Source: Clostridiaceae bacterium JG1575 (GTDB lineage Bacteria; Bacillota; Clostridia; Clostridiales; Clostridiaceae). From it: DNA of 64,000 nucleotides. Under the pieces are notes generated by a model. The model ran no database searches. It was given only the letters and a program-made list of their open reading frames with translations, and had not been told where the DNA came from. Below, one piece after another: positions 35,001 through 43,963 of the stretch (position 1 is its first letter; every line of letters starts with the position of its first letter). The DNA is taken from NCBI GenBank assembly GCA_002838815.1, contig LQGW01000053.1, forward strand, positions 33,515 through 97,514, written 5' to 3'. Position numbers and translations under genes: made by a program.

Positions 35001-36586
35001 GATGCTCAGACTGTAGACAAAGTCTGAGCAAACCATCGACTAAAAAGCCCATCAAACCGTTGGTATCACTAGGTTTCATGGGCTTTTTAGTCGGTAATAG
35101 TGGTAAGGGGTGATACGTAATGATGTCGTCGAACCAATCTTCTAAGATGAATCAGATCCTAGTTGTTTGCACTGAACAGCTTGTGCCCAAAGATCATTTG
35201 CTTCGCAAAGTGGCGGCTCTGGTCGATTTCAACTTTGTTTATGACCTTTGCAAAGATTTGTATTCGCAAGAGGAAGGACGCCCCAGCATCGATCCGGTGA
35301 TTTTGGTTAAGCTCGCGCTCATCCAGAAGTTGTTTGGGATTCGCAGCATGAGAAAAACCATCAGCGAAGTCGAAGTCAACGTCGCCTATCGCTGGTTTTT
35401 AGGCGATACGCTCCTTGATCCGATCCTCCACTTTGGCGCGTTCAGCAAGAATTACGTGCGTCGATTCAAGGAGTCTTTAGTCTTTTGAGCTCTCTTTGCA
35501 AATGTACTGGACAGCGGCATTAAGTATGGTGGGATTGACCCCCAAATCCTTTTCGTTGATGTCACTCATGTGAAAGCCCATGCCAATAAAAAGAAAAATC
35601 ACAAGGAACAGATCCAGAAGGTCGCAAGCTGGTATGTTGATGAATTGGAGAAAGAAATCGGCCTCGACCGGCAGTTGCATGGAAAGAAGGAACTGCCAAA
35701 AACCGAGAAAACTCAATCAGCAAGCATTACCGTGAGCGATGTCGATCCAAAGTCAGGTCTCTTCCATAAGGGTGAGCATAAAGAGGTGTTCGCCTACAAT
35801 GTCCAAACAGCCTGTGATAAGAAGGCCTATGGGCTGGAGTACAAAGTCCACCCAGGCAATGACCATGACAGCAAGACGTTTCCTGCATTGTACGATACAA
35901 TCCGAAAGCTCAAGCCTGAAATGATGGTCTTTGATGCTGACTATAAGACACCTGCAATCGCCCGGAGGCTTTTGGAAGAAGAGGTCAAACCGATCTTCCC
36001 CTACACCAGGCCCAAAGGGAAGAAAGAATTGTTCTTCAAAAAGGAATTCATTTATGATGAGTGTTTCGACTGCTATCTTTGCCCAAACGACCAACCAATA
36101 AAGTATTCCACCACCAATCGAGAGGGCTACCGGGAATACAAAAGCGATCCCAACGTGTGCAAGGACTGCCCCCCTAGGGATCAATGCACGAAGAGCAAGA
36201 ACATGATCAAGGTGGTGACGCGTCATGTGGGGCAGGATTATCTGGAGGAAGCGGAAGAACTTCGCCACGTGAGGGGCGTCAAGGACATCTACGCCAAGAG
36301 GAAAGAACCCATAGAAAGGGTCTTTAACTTGAGCAAGGAAGTGTTTGGATTCCGCTATACGATGCTCATAGGAAAGCGCTCCATGGAAATAACGGCAGCG
36401 CTAACTTATGCGCCCATAATTTGAAGAAGTTGATCAGTCACCTGGATCGAACAAAACAAGGGGATCTGGTTATCCCATATCGAGCGAATCAACTTGGTCC
36501 AAAAGCGCATTTTAAAGATTGGCTCAAAAAAATCTACGAGGTACTCCATTTTGGAATACCTCGTATGTCTACAGTCTGAGGATTCC
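35001..36586 (+). mobile_element. IS1182-like insertion sequence, inactivated
   Basis: About 1.58 kb. The ends carry an inverted repeat: CTCAGACTGTAGACA at 35005-35019 on the left and its complement at 36565-36579 on the right. The left end also carries a large internal hairpin (35037-35095, stem GACTAAAAAGCCCAT) that would block read-through into the transposase. Similar sequences, GGATCCCTTTCGAGGGAT on the left and GGATTCCTTTCGAGAGAT on the right, flank the element and look like a duplicated target. The transposase frame is broken. Confidence 0.8.
35120..36579 (+). pseudogene. IS1182-family transposase, broken
   Basis: N-terminal DUF772-type part (VPKDHLLRKVAALVDF, then RPSIDPVILVKLALIQ) runs to an in-frame TGA at 35486. 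The same frame then continues as ALFANVLDSGIKYGG and FVDVTHVKAHANKK to a DDE-type core (QTACDKKAYGLEYKVH, then MVFDADYKT), and on to a Cys-rich segment (CYLCPN, CKDCPPRDQC). Near 36412 a one-base loss makes the frame stop early, and the true C-terminus (NLKKL onward) continues in another frame to 36579. So there are two lesions: one nonsense codon and one frameshift. It is probably non-functional unless the sequence has errors. Confidence 0.85.
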
Positions 36587-36738
36587 TTTCGAGAGATTCT
36601 TTTTTCTTGAAGATTTTTCTTCAGCCCCTTGTTTGGCTGAAGATTCATCCTGTAAGATTAAGAGGATGATCGGAAAACGCCTGGGAATGCGAACAAATTC
36701 CAAGAATATGCACTTATTACCGAAGGAAAGGAAAGACC

Positions 36739-37980
36739 ATGCCGAAAAATATAATGATTGCACAATCCGGCGGACCCACCGCCGTGATCAATGCGTCCCT
36801 TGCCGGGGCCATCGCGGGCGCTAAAGCTTTTTGTGAAGGGGGACGGATCTATGGCGCCCGTCATGGCTTGGAAGGCCTTCTCCATCGTCAGGTCCTCGAC
36901 CTTGGCGCACTCCCTTGGGGAGAAGATGATTTGGAGGCTCTCAAAAATACGCCCAGCATGGCGTTGGGTTCTTGTCGCTTCAAACTTCCTGAACCCCCTC
37001 ATGAGGTGTATGAGCGCATGGCCGAGTGTCTGAGTGAGCTTTCTGTGGATCTGTTTCTCTACATCGGGGGCAACGACTCCATGGATACGGTGGATAAGCT
37101 CTCCCGGTATTTTGACGAAAAGAATCTCGACATCGCCTGTATTGGGATTCCCAAAACCATAGACAACGACTTGATGGAGACGGATCACACGCCGGGGTAC
37201 GGTTCGGCGGCTCGCTATGTGGCCCATGTGATGCGGGAGCTCTACTGCGATGTGCTGGTGTACGACCGCCCCTCAGTGACGATTGTGGAAATCATGGGAC
37301 GAAACACCGGCTGGCTGACCGCCGCATCCGTGCTGGCGCGTACGGGAGCGGGCACGGCGCCCCATCTGATCTATCTTCCCGAGACGCCCTTTGATCCAGA
37401 TCAATTCCTTGAAGCGGTGCGCCGTCTCTCCAAAGAGCATCAGGTCCTGCTCATCGCGGTCTCCGAGGGCATCCGTTTTGCCTCAGGTGAGTACGTCAAT
37501 CACGCCACCTTACCCCGGGAAGATGGCTTTGGGCATACGGCGTTAGCCGGCTCAGGCCGGTATCTGGAGGAACTGGTGCAAAAGGCGTTCGGGTTTAAAA
37601 CCCGGACCATTGAATTGAGCCTTTTGCAACGTTCGGCGGCTCACTTGGCGTCTTCAGTGGACCGAAGGGAAGCCTTCCTTTGTGGGGAACAGGCGGTGGC
37701 ATGGGGAGTTTCGGGTAGGCGCAGCGTCATGGTGGGCATGAAGCGCATCCAAGAGAGTCCCTACCTCATCGAGTACGTCCCCATTCCCGTGGGTCGCGTG
37801 GCCAACCGGGAAAAGAAGATCCCTAAAGATTGGATTGCTCCTTCCGGGACGGACCTTACGGAGGAATTCATCGCTTATGCGGCGCCACTGCTTGGGGATC
37901 AGGTCCTGCCGATGTTCCTGCGCTTGGACCCAAGCATTCTGCCCGATCCCTTTGCCCCAGGGGAGCCTCGGACCCCCTGA
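36739..37980 (+). CDS. pfp: 6-phosphofructokinase, probably pyrophosphate-dependent
   Basis: A 413-residue phosphofructokinase that phosphorylates fructose 6-phosphate. The phosphoryl-donor loop is GGNDSMDT where ATP enzymes have GGDGS, and the catalytic motif reads PKTIDNDLMETDHTPGYGSA, with the Lys that marks PPi-dependent enzymes in place of Gly. MGRNTGWLTAAS is the sugar-phosphate segment. The donor call is inferred from these residues; Asn replaces the second-position Asp of classic PPi enzymes. The start has AAGGAAAGGAAAG. It lies immediately after the insertion element, and how it is transcribed is unclear. Confidence 0.87.
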   Translation: MPKNIMIAQSGGPTAVINASLAGAIAGAKAFCEGGRIYGARHGLEGLLHRQVLDLGALPWGEDDLEALKNTPSMALGSCRFKLPEPPHEVYERMAECLSELSVDLFLYIGGNDSMDTVDKLSRYFDEKNLDIACIGIPKTIDNDLMETDHTPGYGSAARYVAHVMRELYCDVLVYDRPSVTIVEIMGRNTGWLTAASVLARTGAGTAPHLIYLPETPFDPDQFLEAVRRLSKEHQVLLIAVSEGIRFASGEYVNHATLPREDGFGHTALAGSGRYLEELVQKAFGFKTRTIELSLLQRSAAHLASSVDRREAFLCGEQAVAWGVSGRRSVMVGMKRIQESPYLIEYVPIPVGRVANREKKIPKDWIAPSGTDLTEEFIAYAAPLLGDQVLPMFLRLDPSILPDPFAPGEPRTP

Positions 37981-38201
37981 GGGGAAAATGCGCTCGGGCT
38001 TCTTCGCCAGCGCCAAGGCCTAGGGCCCATTACCCTATGCTGAAGCGCCCTTTCAATAACTTTGCTAAGAATTGGCCTGAAAAGCCTGCCAATGAAAAGA
38101 AGGCACCCGGGGCTCGAAGGGGCCCCTGAAGGGGGACGTAATGCAAAAATCTGCCCCTCAAAGCTCGGCAATTGGCGTGTTATGCAGGCAATAAAATGTG
38201 G

Positions 38202-38207
38202 TATAAT
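38202..38207 (+). promoter_or_regulatory. Extended -10 promoter of the BMP/ABC operon
   Basis: TGG-TATAAT, 45 bases before the lipoprotein ATG at 38252; the -35 is poor. Confidence 0.6.
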
Positions 38208-38251
38208 GACGATATCGATTAACACATGTTAAATCTAGGAGGATGAAACGT

Positions 38252-39382
38252 ATGAATAAGCGTGTATCTGCCATGGTCCTTTCATTGGTCATGGCGGGCT
38301 CTGTTTTGGCGGGATGTAAGCCAACTGCTCCTGCAACCAATCCATCCAAGGACACGAAGGCGACCACCCCGACCACGGGAGGCGCAACGACTCCCTCGGA
38401 TAAGCCCGTGGATATTACCGGGAAGAGCTTTGGGATGTCGACGGATGAAGGCGGCAAGGGCGACAAATCGTTCAACGATGCGGCCATTGCCGGCTTGGAC
38501 AAGATCAAGAGTGAATACAAACTGGATTACAAGCTCATCGAAACCAAGGACGCCAACCAAATTCAGTAGAACCTTGAAACCATCGCCAATGTTAACGAGT
38601 TGTCGGTAACCGTCGGATACAAGATGATCAATGCGGTAAAGAATGTTTCGAGCATGTTCCCCGATAAGAAATTCATGCTGGTGGATGGGGTGGTGGATAA
38701 ACCCAACGTCAAGAACGTTCTCTTCAAAGAACATGAAGGTTCCTTCCTGCTGGGAGTCGTCGCCGGTTTAATGACCAAGACCAATAAAATTGGGTTCATC
38801 GGCGGGGTGGAAAGCGACGTCATCGGACGCTTTGAATCCGGGTTCGCTGCGGGCGTTACAAGCGTCAACCCCGAAGCTGGAAAGCTCTTGACGCCCCAAG
38901 GCAAAGCGCCACATGGTGAATTTGTCTCCTACGCCGGAAACTTCTCGGATACGGCTAAAGGAAAAGAAATCGCAAAAGACATGTACAACCGCGGCGCAGA
39001 CATCGTATATCATGCAGCCGGCGGCGTAGGCATCGGATTGTTTGATGCCGCACAGGAAATGAAGAAGTACGCCATGGGCGTGGACGCCGACCAAGCCGCC
39101 ATCATCCCGGACAAAGCCAACGTGATTTTGGTTTCCATGATGAAGCGCGTCGACGTTGCTGTTTATGACACCGTAAAAGAATATCTCCAAGGCTCCTTTA
39201 AGGGCGGGATGGAAAACCTCGGCCTGAAGGAAGATGCTGTAGGTCTCTCTCCCACCTTGCACCCCGATCTTAAGGCAAGAAAAGACATCTTAGATAAGGT
39301 CGAAGAGTTCAAGGGAAAGATTGTCAGTGGCTCCCTTGTTGTTCCTGGAACCCTGGAAGAGCTGAAAAAGTTCAAACCCTAG
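38252..39382 (+). pseudogene. BMP-family basic membrane lipoprotein (nucleoside-binding) with in-frame amber codon
   Basis: Substrate-binding lipoprotein of a nucleoside-type ABC importer (PnrA/NupN/Bmp family). A signal peptide ends in the lipobox VLAGC near residue 23, followed by a Thr/Pro-rich linker and FGMSTDEGGKGDKSFND. The frame is interrupted by one TAG at 38567 (ANQIQ-stop-NLETIANVNE) and continues unshifted to the natural end: VGYKMI, FMLVDGVVDKPNV, GSFLLGVVAG, IGFIGGVES and AAGGVG are all present. The full length would be 376 residues, normal for the family. ATG 38252 follows AGGAGG by 8 bases. One nonsense change, a sequencing error, or suppression could explain it. Confidence 0.85.
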
Positions 39383-39410
39383 AGCGCAAAGGATCCTAAA
39401 AAACAGCCCT

Positions 39411-39446
39411 TAGCCAGATGGTTTTTACCATCTGGCTCTATTTTCT
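39411..39446 (+). terminator. Hairpin between the lipoprotein and ABC ATPase genes
   Basis: A 11-12 bp stem (AGCCAGATGGT/ACCATCTGGCT) with a T loop and following CTATTTTCT. It could partially terminate or protect mRNA so that the lipoprotein is made in excess over the transporter. Confidence 0.7.
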
Positions 39447-39504
39447 AATAAAAAGCATACGCAACGCTTTTTAACGAAAGGAACTCAAAGGGAAAGGGAC
39501 TAAG

Positions 39505-41154
39505 ATGGAAAAAGTAATTGAGATGAAAGGCATCACCAAGATTTTTCCAGGCGTCATCGCCAACGAAAAAGTGGATTTTGACCTCTTAAAGGGTGAAATT
39601 CACGTGCTGTTGGGCGAGAATGGAGCAGGAAAAACCACCCTGATGAACGTCCTTTATGGACTCTATCAGCAAGAAGAAGGCAGCCTTTTTGTCAACGGCA
39701 AGGAAGAGAAAATAGGAAGCCCGGCGCGGGCCATTGAACTGGGAATCGGCATGATTCATCAGCATTTTATGCTGGTGGACATTTTTACCGTGACCGAAAA
39801 TATAATTTTGGGCAACGAGCCCCTGAAAGGGGGAACGGTGGATATGGAACAAGCTCGCAAAGAAGTAAAGGCCTTGGCGGATCGCTACGGCTTCCAGATC
39901 CATCCCGACGATCTCATCAAAGACATTACGGTGGGACAGCAACAAAAGGTGGAAATCCTTAAGGCGCTCTACCGCAACACCGATATTCTGATTTTGGACG
40001 AACCCACTGCAGTGCTGACGCCCCAGGAAATTGATGAGCTGGAAATTATTTTGAGAAATCTGACGAAGGAAGGCAAATCGGTGATTCTCATCACTCATAA
40101 GTTGAAAGAAATCATGCGGATGTCCGATCGCGTTACCATCTTACGCCGCGGCAAAGTGGTGGGTCAGGTGGCCACAGGGGAAACCGATATTTCTGAGCTT
40201 GCCGAACTCATGGTAGGCCGAAAGGTCAAGCTCTTTGTGGATAAAGAGCCCCATGAACCCGGCGAAGCCATGCTTTGCGTCAAAGGATTGAACTATAAGG
40301 ATGAGCGCGGCGTCTTGAAGGTTAAAAACCTCTCGTTCACAGCCCGGCGAGGCGAGATCTTAGGCATTGCCGGCGTGGACGGCAACGGCCAAGCCGAACT
40401 TGTGGATCTTTTGACGGGACTTTTAAAGCCGGCCTCGGGCTCCATTCTTCTCGAGGGAGAGGAAGTTGCGGGCAAAAGCTGTGCCAAAATCATCGAGGAG
40501 GGAATCTCCAGCATCCCGGAGGATCGCCACAAAAGAGGATTGGTTTTGGATTTTCCGCTTTATGAAAACGCCATTTTGGGACAGCATCGGCGAAAACAGT
40601 TTAGCCGAGGAATTTCGTTGAATTATCCTTTCATTAAGGAATACACCCGCGGACTCATCCGGGACTTTGACATTCGAACGCCCAGCGACTCCGTTCCAGC
40701 ACGCAGCCTCTCGGGAGGCAATCAGCAAAAGCTCGTAGCGGCCCGAGAGATCAGCAAGGACCCCAAAGTCCTTATCGCGGCGCAGCCTACGCGCGGCTTG
40801 GACGTGGGAGCGATAGAATACATCCATAAACGGATCATTGCCGAGCGCGATAAGGACAAAGCCGTGTTGTTGGTCTCCTTGGAATTGGATGAAGTCATGG
40901 CTCTCTCCGACCGCATTGCGGTGATTTATGATGGAGAAATCCAGACCATCTTGAATGCTGAGGAGGCAAACGAGCACAAGCTGGGCATCCTCATGGCCGG
41001 GGGAACCCTCCAAGAGGAGCGAAAGGCCGAAGTTCTAAAACAAGAGGCCAAGGAACTGCGAAATCAAATGGCGCAGGAGGAGGCTTCTTTGACTGCACCG
41101 TCCACGCCCCGTCCACAGCCCCAAATGAAGGAGGATCATCCCCATGGCAAATAA
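39505..41154 (+). CDS. ABC transporter ATPase, two nucleotide-binding domains (nucleoside importer, NupO-like)
   Basis: A 549-residue fused ATPase. Domain 1 has Walker A GENGAGKTTLMNV near residue 37, the signature-like DITVGQQQKVEIL and Walker B ILILDEPTAVLTP. Domain 2 lacks a classical Walker A (GVDGNGQAELVD) but has LSGGNQQKLVAAREI and VLIAAQPTRGLDVGA, as in the carbohydrate/nucleoside uptake ATPases. It ends with a charged, Pro-rich tail. It partners the lipoprotein upstream and the two permeases downstream, with a 10-base overlap to the first. Confidence 0.95.
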   Translation: MEKVIEMKGITKIFPGVIANEKVDFDLLKGEIHVLLGENGAGKTTLMNVLYGLYQQEEGSLFVNGKEEKIGSPARAIELGIGMIHQHFMLVDIFTVTENIILGNEPLKGGTVDMEQARKEVKALADRYGFQIHPDDLIKDITVGQQQKVEILKALYRNTDILILDEPTAVLTPQEIDELEIILRNLTKEGKSVILITHKLKEIMRMSDRVTILRRGKVVGQVATGETDISELAELMVGRKVKLFVDKEPHEPGEAMLCVKGLNYKDERGVLKVKNLSFTARRGEILGIAGVDGNGQAELVDLLTGLLKPASGSILLEGEEVAGKSCAKIIEEGISSIPEDRHKRGLVLDFPLYENAILGQHRRKQFSRGISLNYPFIKEYTRGLIRDFDIRTPSDSVPARSLSGGNQQKLVAAREISKDPKVLIAAQPTRGLDVGAIEYIHKRIIAERDKDKAVLLVSLELDEVMALSDRIAVIYDGEIQTILNAEEANEHKLGILMAGGTLQEERKAEVLKQEAKELRNQMAQEEASLTAPSTPRPQPQMKEDHPHGK

Positions 41155-42229
41155 GGATCAATCCAGGAATTTGGAGCGGTTCCTGCCCCTCGTGACGCCC
41201 CTGGTGTCCCTCGCTCTGGCGCTTCTTATTTCCCTTTTCATCGTCTACTACACCATTCCGAATTTGACCTTCGGGGCCACCACCAAGCTCTTTTTCAAGT
41301 CCTTGTTCGATGCAAACTTCAAGGACACCCGCGCGGTGTCGGACTTTTTGGTCAATACCACTCCGTTAATTTTCACTGGTCTTGCACACTGTCTGGCCTT
41401 TCGTTCAGGGCTCTTCAACATCGGAGTAGAGGGGCAATTTACTGTGGCGGCCATCACCGCGGCCGCCATTGGGTTAATTCCCGGCCTACCCTTTTTCATC
41501 CACATCCCCTTGGTCATTCTAGGGGCCGTGGCGGCGGGGGCTCTTTGGGCCTTCATTCCCGGCTTTTTCAAAGCCACCCGGGGCACCAATGAAGTAGTCA
41601 ACACCATCATGATGAACTATATTGCGATGCATCTTTATAACTACATCATCCGTCACCCCCTGCACATTCCCAATACGGTGGCAACCAAGACCATTGAACC
41701 ATCCGCTTTTTTATGGCGTTTTCTTGGGGATCGTTACCGGGTAAATTTTGGTCTTTTTCTGGCGCTGGGCATCGGCATCCTCGTGTGGTACTTCCTCACA
41801 AAAACAAAGCTGGGCTATGAGTTGCGGGCTACAGGCCTCAACATGTATGCGGCCGAATATGGCGGCATCAACCGGAAAAAGGGCATCATCGTGGCCATGG
41901 TGCTCTCAGGAGCTCTCGCCGGGATGGCGGGCGCCGTTCAAATTATGGGACCGGAACACTCAGCGAAGGAACTGGCCGCCTTCGCAGGCTTTGGCTTCAA
42001 CGGGATCGCAGTGGCTCTTTTAGCCAAATCCAATCCCTTAGGCGTCTTATTCTCCGCCATGCTTTTCGGGGCTTTAATCAATGCGGGCCCATATATGCAG
42101 ATCATGGGCATCTCCAAGGATCTTGGCTACATCATCCAGGCTTTGGTCATCCTCTTTGTGGCCGCGGACTACGTTTGGAAGATTCTCTTGGATAAAAAGA
42201 AAAAGATGGAGGTAAAAAAGCATGAGTGA
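41144..42229 (+). CDS. ABC transporter permease (NupP-like)
   Basis: A 361-residue membrane protein with about ten hydrophobic segments, of the BPD_transp_2 family. Conserved features are TGLAHCLAFRSGLFNIGVEGQF near residue 80, TRGTNEVVNTIMMNYIA near residue 145 and AAEYGGINRKKGIIVAMVLSGALAGMAGA near residue 240. With the second permease it forms the channel of a probable purine-nucleoside importer. It overlaps the ATPase gene and the next permease gene. Confidence 0.94.
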   Translation: MANKDQSRNLERFLPLVTPLVSLALALLISLFIVYYTIPNLTFGATTKLFFKSLFDANFKDTRAVSDFLVNTTPLIFTGLAHCLAFRSGLFNIGVEGQFTVAAITAAAIGLIPGLPFFIHIPLVILGAVAAGALWAFIPGFFKATRGTNEVVNTIMMNYIAMHLYNYIIRHPLHIPNTVATKTIEPSAFLWRFLGDRYRVNFGLFLALGIGILVWYFLTKTKLGYELRATGLNMYAAEYGGINRKKGIIVAMVLSGALAGMAGAVQIMGPEHSAKELAAFAGFGFNGIAVALLAKSNPLGVLFSAMLFGALINAGPYMQIMGISKDLGYIIQALVILFVAADYVWKILLDKKKKMEVKKHE

Positions 42230-43172
42230 TCAAACCATTCAGATGGGCTTTTGGGTGGCCTTTTTAGCGGCGACCTTGCGCATTGCCACGCCATTGATTC
42301 TCACGTCCCTAGGAGGCGTCATCAATGAAAAATCCGGCGTGACCAACATCGGACTGGAAGGAATTATGGTCATGGGCGCCTTTTTTGCGGTGGTGGGTTC
42401 TGAGTACACCCACAACCCTTGGATCGGCCTTCTCACCGGGATCGTTGCAGGGATTGTTACTGCAGGCATCCATGCCTTCTTATCCATTACACTAAAAGCG
42501 GATCAAATCATTTCCGGTACCGCCATCAACACCCTGGCGACGGCGTTGCCGTCCATGCTGCTGTTTATCCTCTTTGGGATGCAAAGCCAATCCGAAGGGG
42601 TCCACCGTATTGAGTATTCGGAGGGCGTCCGCTCGGCCTTGGGGTCCATTCCTCTCATCGGCACCTTTCTTTTGCAGCTCAACTACATGGTCTATTTTGC
42701 CATCTTTATGGCGATCTTCTTGACCTTCATGTTCAATCGGTCCCGCTGGGGCCTTCGGTTGAAGGCCGTGGGGGAGCACCCCAAAGCTGCGGATACATTG
42801 GGGATCAACGTCATTAAGACCCGATATAAAGCCGTGATTTTTTCGGGGATCCTTGCGGCCATGGGGGGCGCGTCCCTCTCCATTGTCTCTGGCAACATTT
42901 ATCGGGACGGCATGATCAACGGTCGGGGCTTTATCGCGTTGGCCGCCATGATCTTTGGAAACTGGACCCCCCTTGGGGCCCTCGGCGCTTCGCTACTCTT
43001 TGGCGCCGCGGAAGCGCTGCAGATTCGCAGCCAGTCCATCGGCTTACCCTTGCCCACGGAGTTCTACTACATCTTGCCCTACCTTTTGACCATGGTCGCC
43101 ATCACCGCGTTCGGGAAAAAATCCCATATGCCCGCGGCGCTTGGGAAACCTTATGAAAAAGGCCAGCGCTAA
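42222..43172 (+). CDS. ABC transporter permease (NupQ-like)
   Basis: A 316-residue second permease of the same family, with eight or so hydrophobic segments. It begins FWVAFLAATLRIATPLILTSLGG and contains NEKSGVTNIGLEGIM, ITLKADQIISGTAINTLA, and GLRLKAVGEHPKAADTLGI. It overlaps the first permease by 8 bases and is the last gene of the operon before two hairpins. Confidence 0.94.
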   Translation: MSDQTIQMGFWVAFLAATLRIATPLILTSLGGVINEKSGVTNIGLEGIMVMGAFFAVVGSEYTHNPWIGLLTGIVAGIVTAGIHAFLSITLKADQIISGTAINTLATALPSMLLFILFGMQSQSEGVHRIEYSEGVRSALGSIPLIGTFLLQLNYMVYFAIFMAIFLTFMFNRSRWGLRLKAVGEHPKAADTLGINVIKTRYKAVIFSGILAAMGGASLSIVSGNIYRDGMINGRGFIALAAMIFGNWTPLGALGASLLFGAAEALQIRSQSIGLPLPTEFYYILPYLLTMVAITAFGKKSHMPAALGKPYEKGQR

Positions 43173-43188
43173 TCTAGGGCAGGCATCC

Positions 43189-43241
43189 CGTCGCCGCCGC
43201 TCAAATAAGCCCTTTATAAGGTGGTTTTGGGCGGCGGCGAC
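43189..43241 (+). terminator. Long GC-rich hairpin after the permease operon
   Basis: Stem GTCGCCGCCGC / GCGGCGGCGAC around a 30-base loop with its own short stem. There is no classical T-run, only TCTATGTTTCC. Confidence 0.5.
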
Positions 43242-43318
43242 TCTATGTTTCCCTTTAGAGCTGCTTGGACGAAATCGTTAAATCAATACCACACAGCAAA
43301 ACGTACGCGGTAAATAAG

Positions 43319-43367
43319 AGCCCCTAGATTCCTCTCCCGAATGAGGGTAGAATCTGGGGGCTCCTTC
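43319..43367. terminator. Second hairpin in the same gap
   Basis: Stem AGCCCCTAGATTC / GAATCTGGGGGCT followed by CCTTCTAT. Confidence 0.55.
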
Positions 43368-43625
43368 TATAGGCTGTCCGATGCGATGTTCACGTGATCT
43401 GGCAATGGATAAGACCAAGCAAGCAGTTCCTTTCATTTTTCATCGGTTTGCCGGTGTGGACTCAATTCGTCCAAGCGGTATTTGATATCTTCGAAGGGGG
43501 CCGTCGATTCGCTTTTGCCGTCTCAACCAGGCTGTAGATAACTGCACTGGACTTTGCCCCGGCTACACTTGTGCAAAATAAGAAGTTTTTCCTTGCCACC
43601 ACAACCTCCTTCATGCCTCGCTTTG
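43368..43625 (-). pseudogene. IS66-family transposase, C-terminal remnant
   Basis: Minus-strand translation gives RGMKEVVVARKNFLFCTSV then AGAKSSAVIYSLVETAKAN, the well-known IS66 C-terminal block (RKNWLF, GAKASA-x-IYS-x-VETAKAN). After a one-base shift it continues PFEDIKYRLDELSPH, hits an in-frame TGA at 43433, and goes on to ELLAWSYPLPDHVN and a TAG at 43368. The rest of the transposase is missing, so this is a decayed fragment. Confidence 0.75.
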
Positions 43626-43767
43626 TTCGGGGGTTGGGGATTTCAAAATTTGGGTTTTCCAGAAGGTAGGAAGGTGGGGCCGCTGATTGATGCTATAGGG
43701 GATGGCTTCCCCTGGGTTGGTTTTTACGGTTCGGTTCTTTCTTGTCTTATGGAGCCATGCCTTCAAA

Positions 43768-43815
43768 GTGGAGCAAGTCCAGTCAGAATAGGTGGAGCAA
43801 GTACGGTCCAAATAG
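43768..43815. repeat. Two tandem 24-bp direct repeats
   Basis: Units 43768-43791 and 43792-43815 share GTGGAGCAAGT and end in AATAG. They lie beside the IS66 remnant and may be leftover transposon-end binding sites. No coding signal. Confidence 0.65.
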
Positions 43816-43862
43816 CGAGGGAAATGAAAAACTTCAAAAGGTATGAAATGTGAAAAAATAGG

Positions 43863-43933
43863 GCGCAAAAGGGCTAAGTTATTCTCTGGAAATCCTTTAA
43901 ATTGTGCGCAAAAGGGAATCGGATTGATATAAT
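43863..43933 (+). promoter_or_regulatory. Symporter promoter region with 11-bp direct repeats
   Basis: GCGCAAAAGGG occurs at 43863-43873 and 43906-43916, 43 bases apart, upstream of an extended -10 (TGA-TATAAT, TATAAT at 43928-43933). The repeats could be activator sites; the -35 is weak. Confidence 0.45.
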
Positions 43934-43963
43934 TGAACCATCAAAATTTGTGAGGTGATTTTT

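Noticed and set aside
38567..38569. Reassignment of TAG to an amino acid (for example pyrrolysine)
   Set aside because: TAG terminates many intact genes here, such as tyrS and sdaAA, and no context for insertion is visible.
43611..43868. 85-codon minus-strand frame next to the IS66 remnant
   Set aside because: It is made of the 24-bp repeats and adjacent debris, with no ribosome site or family match.
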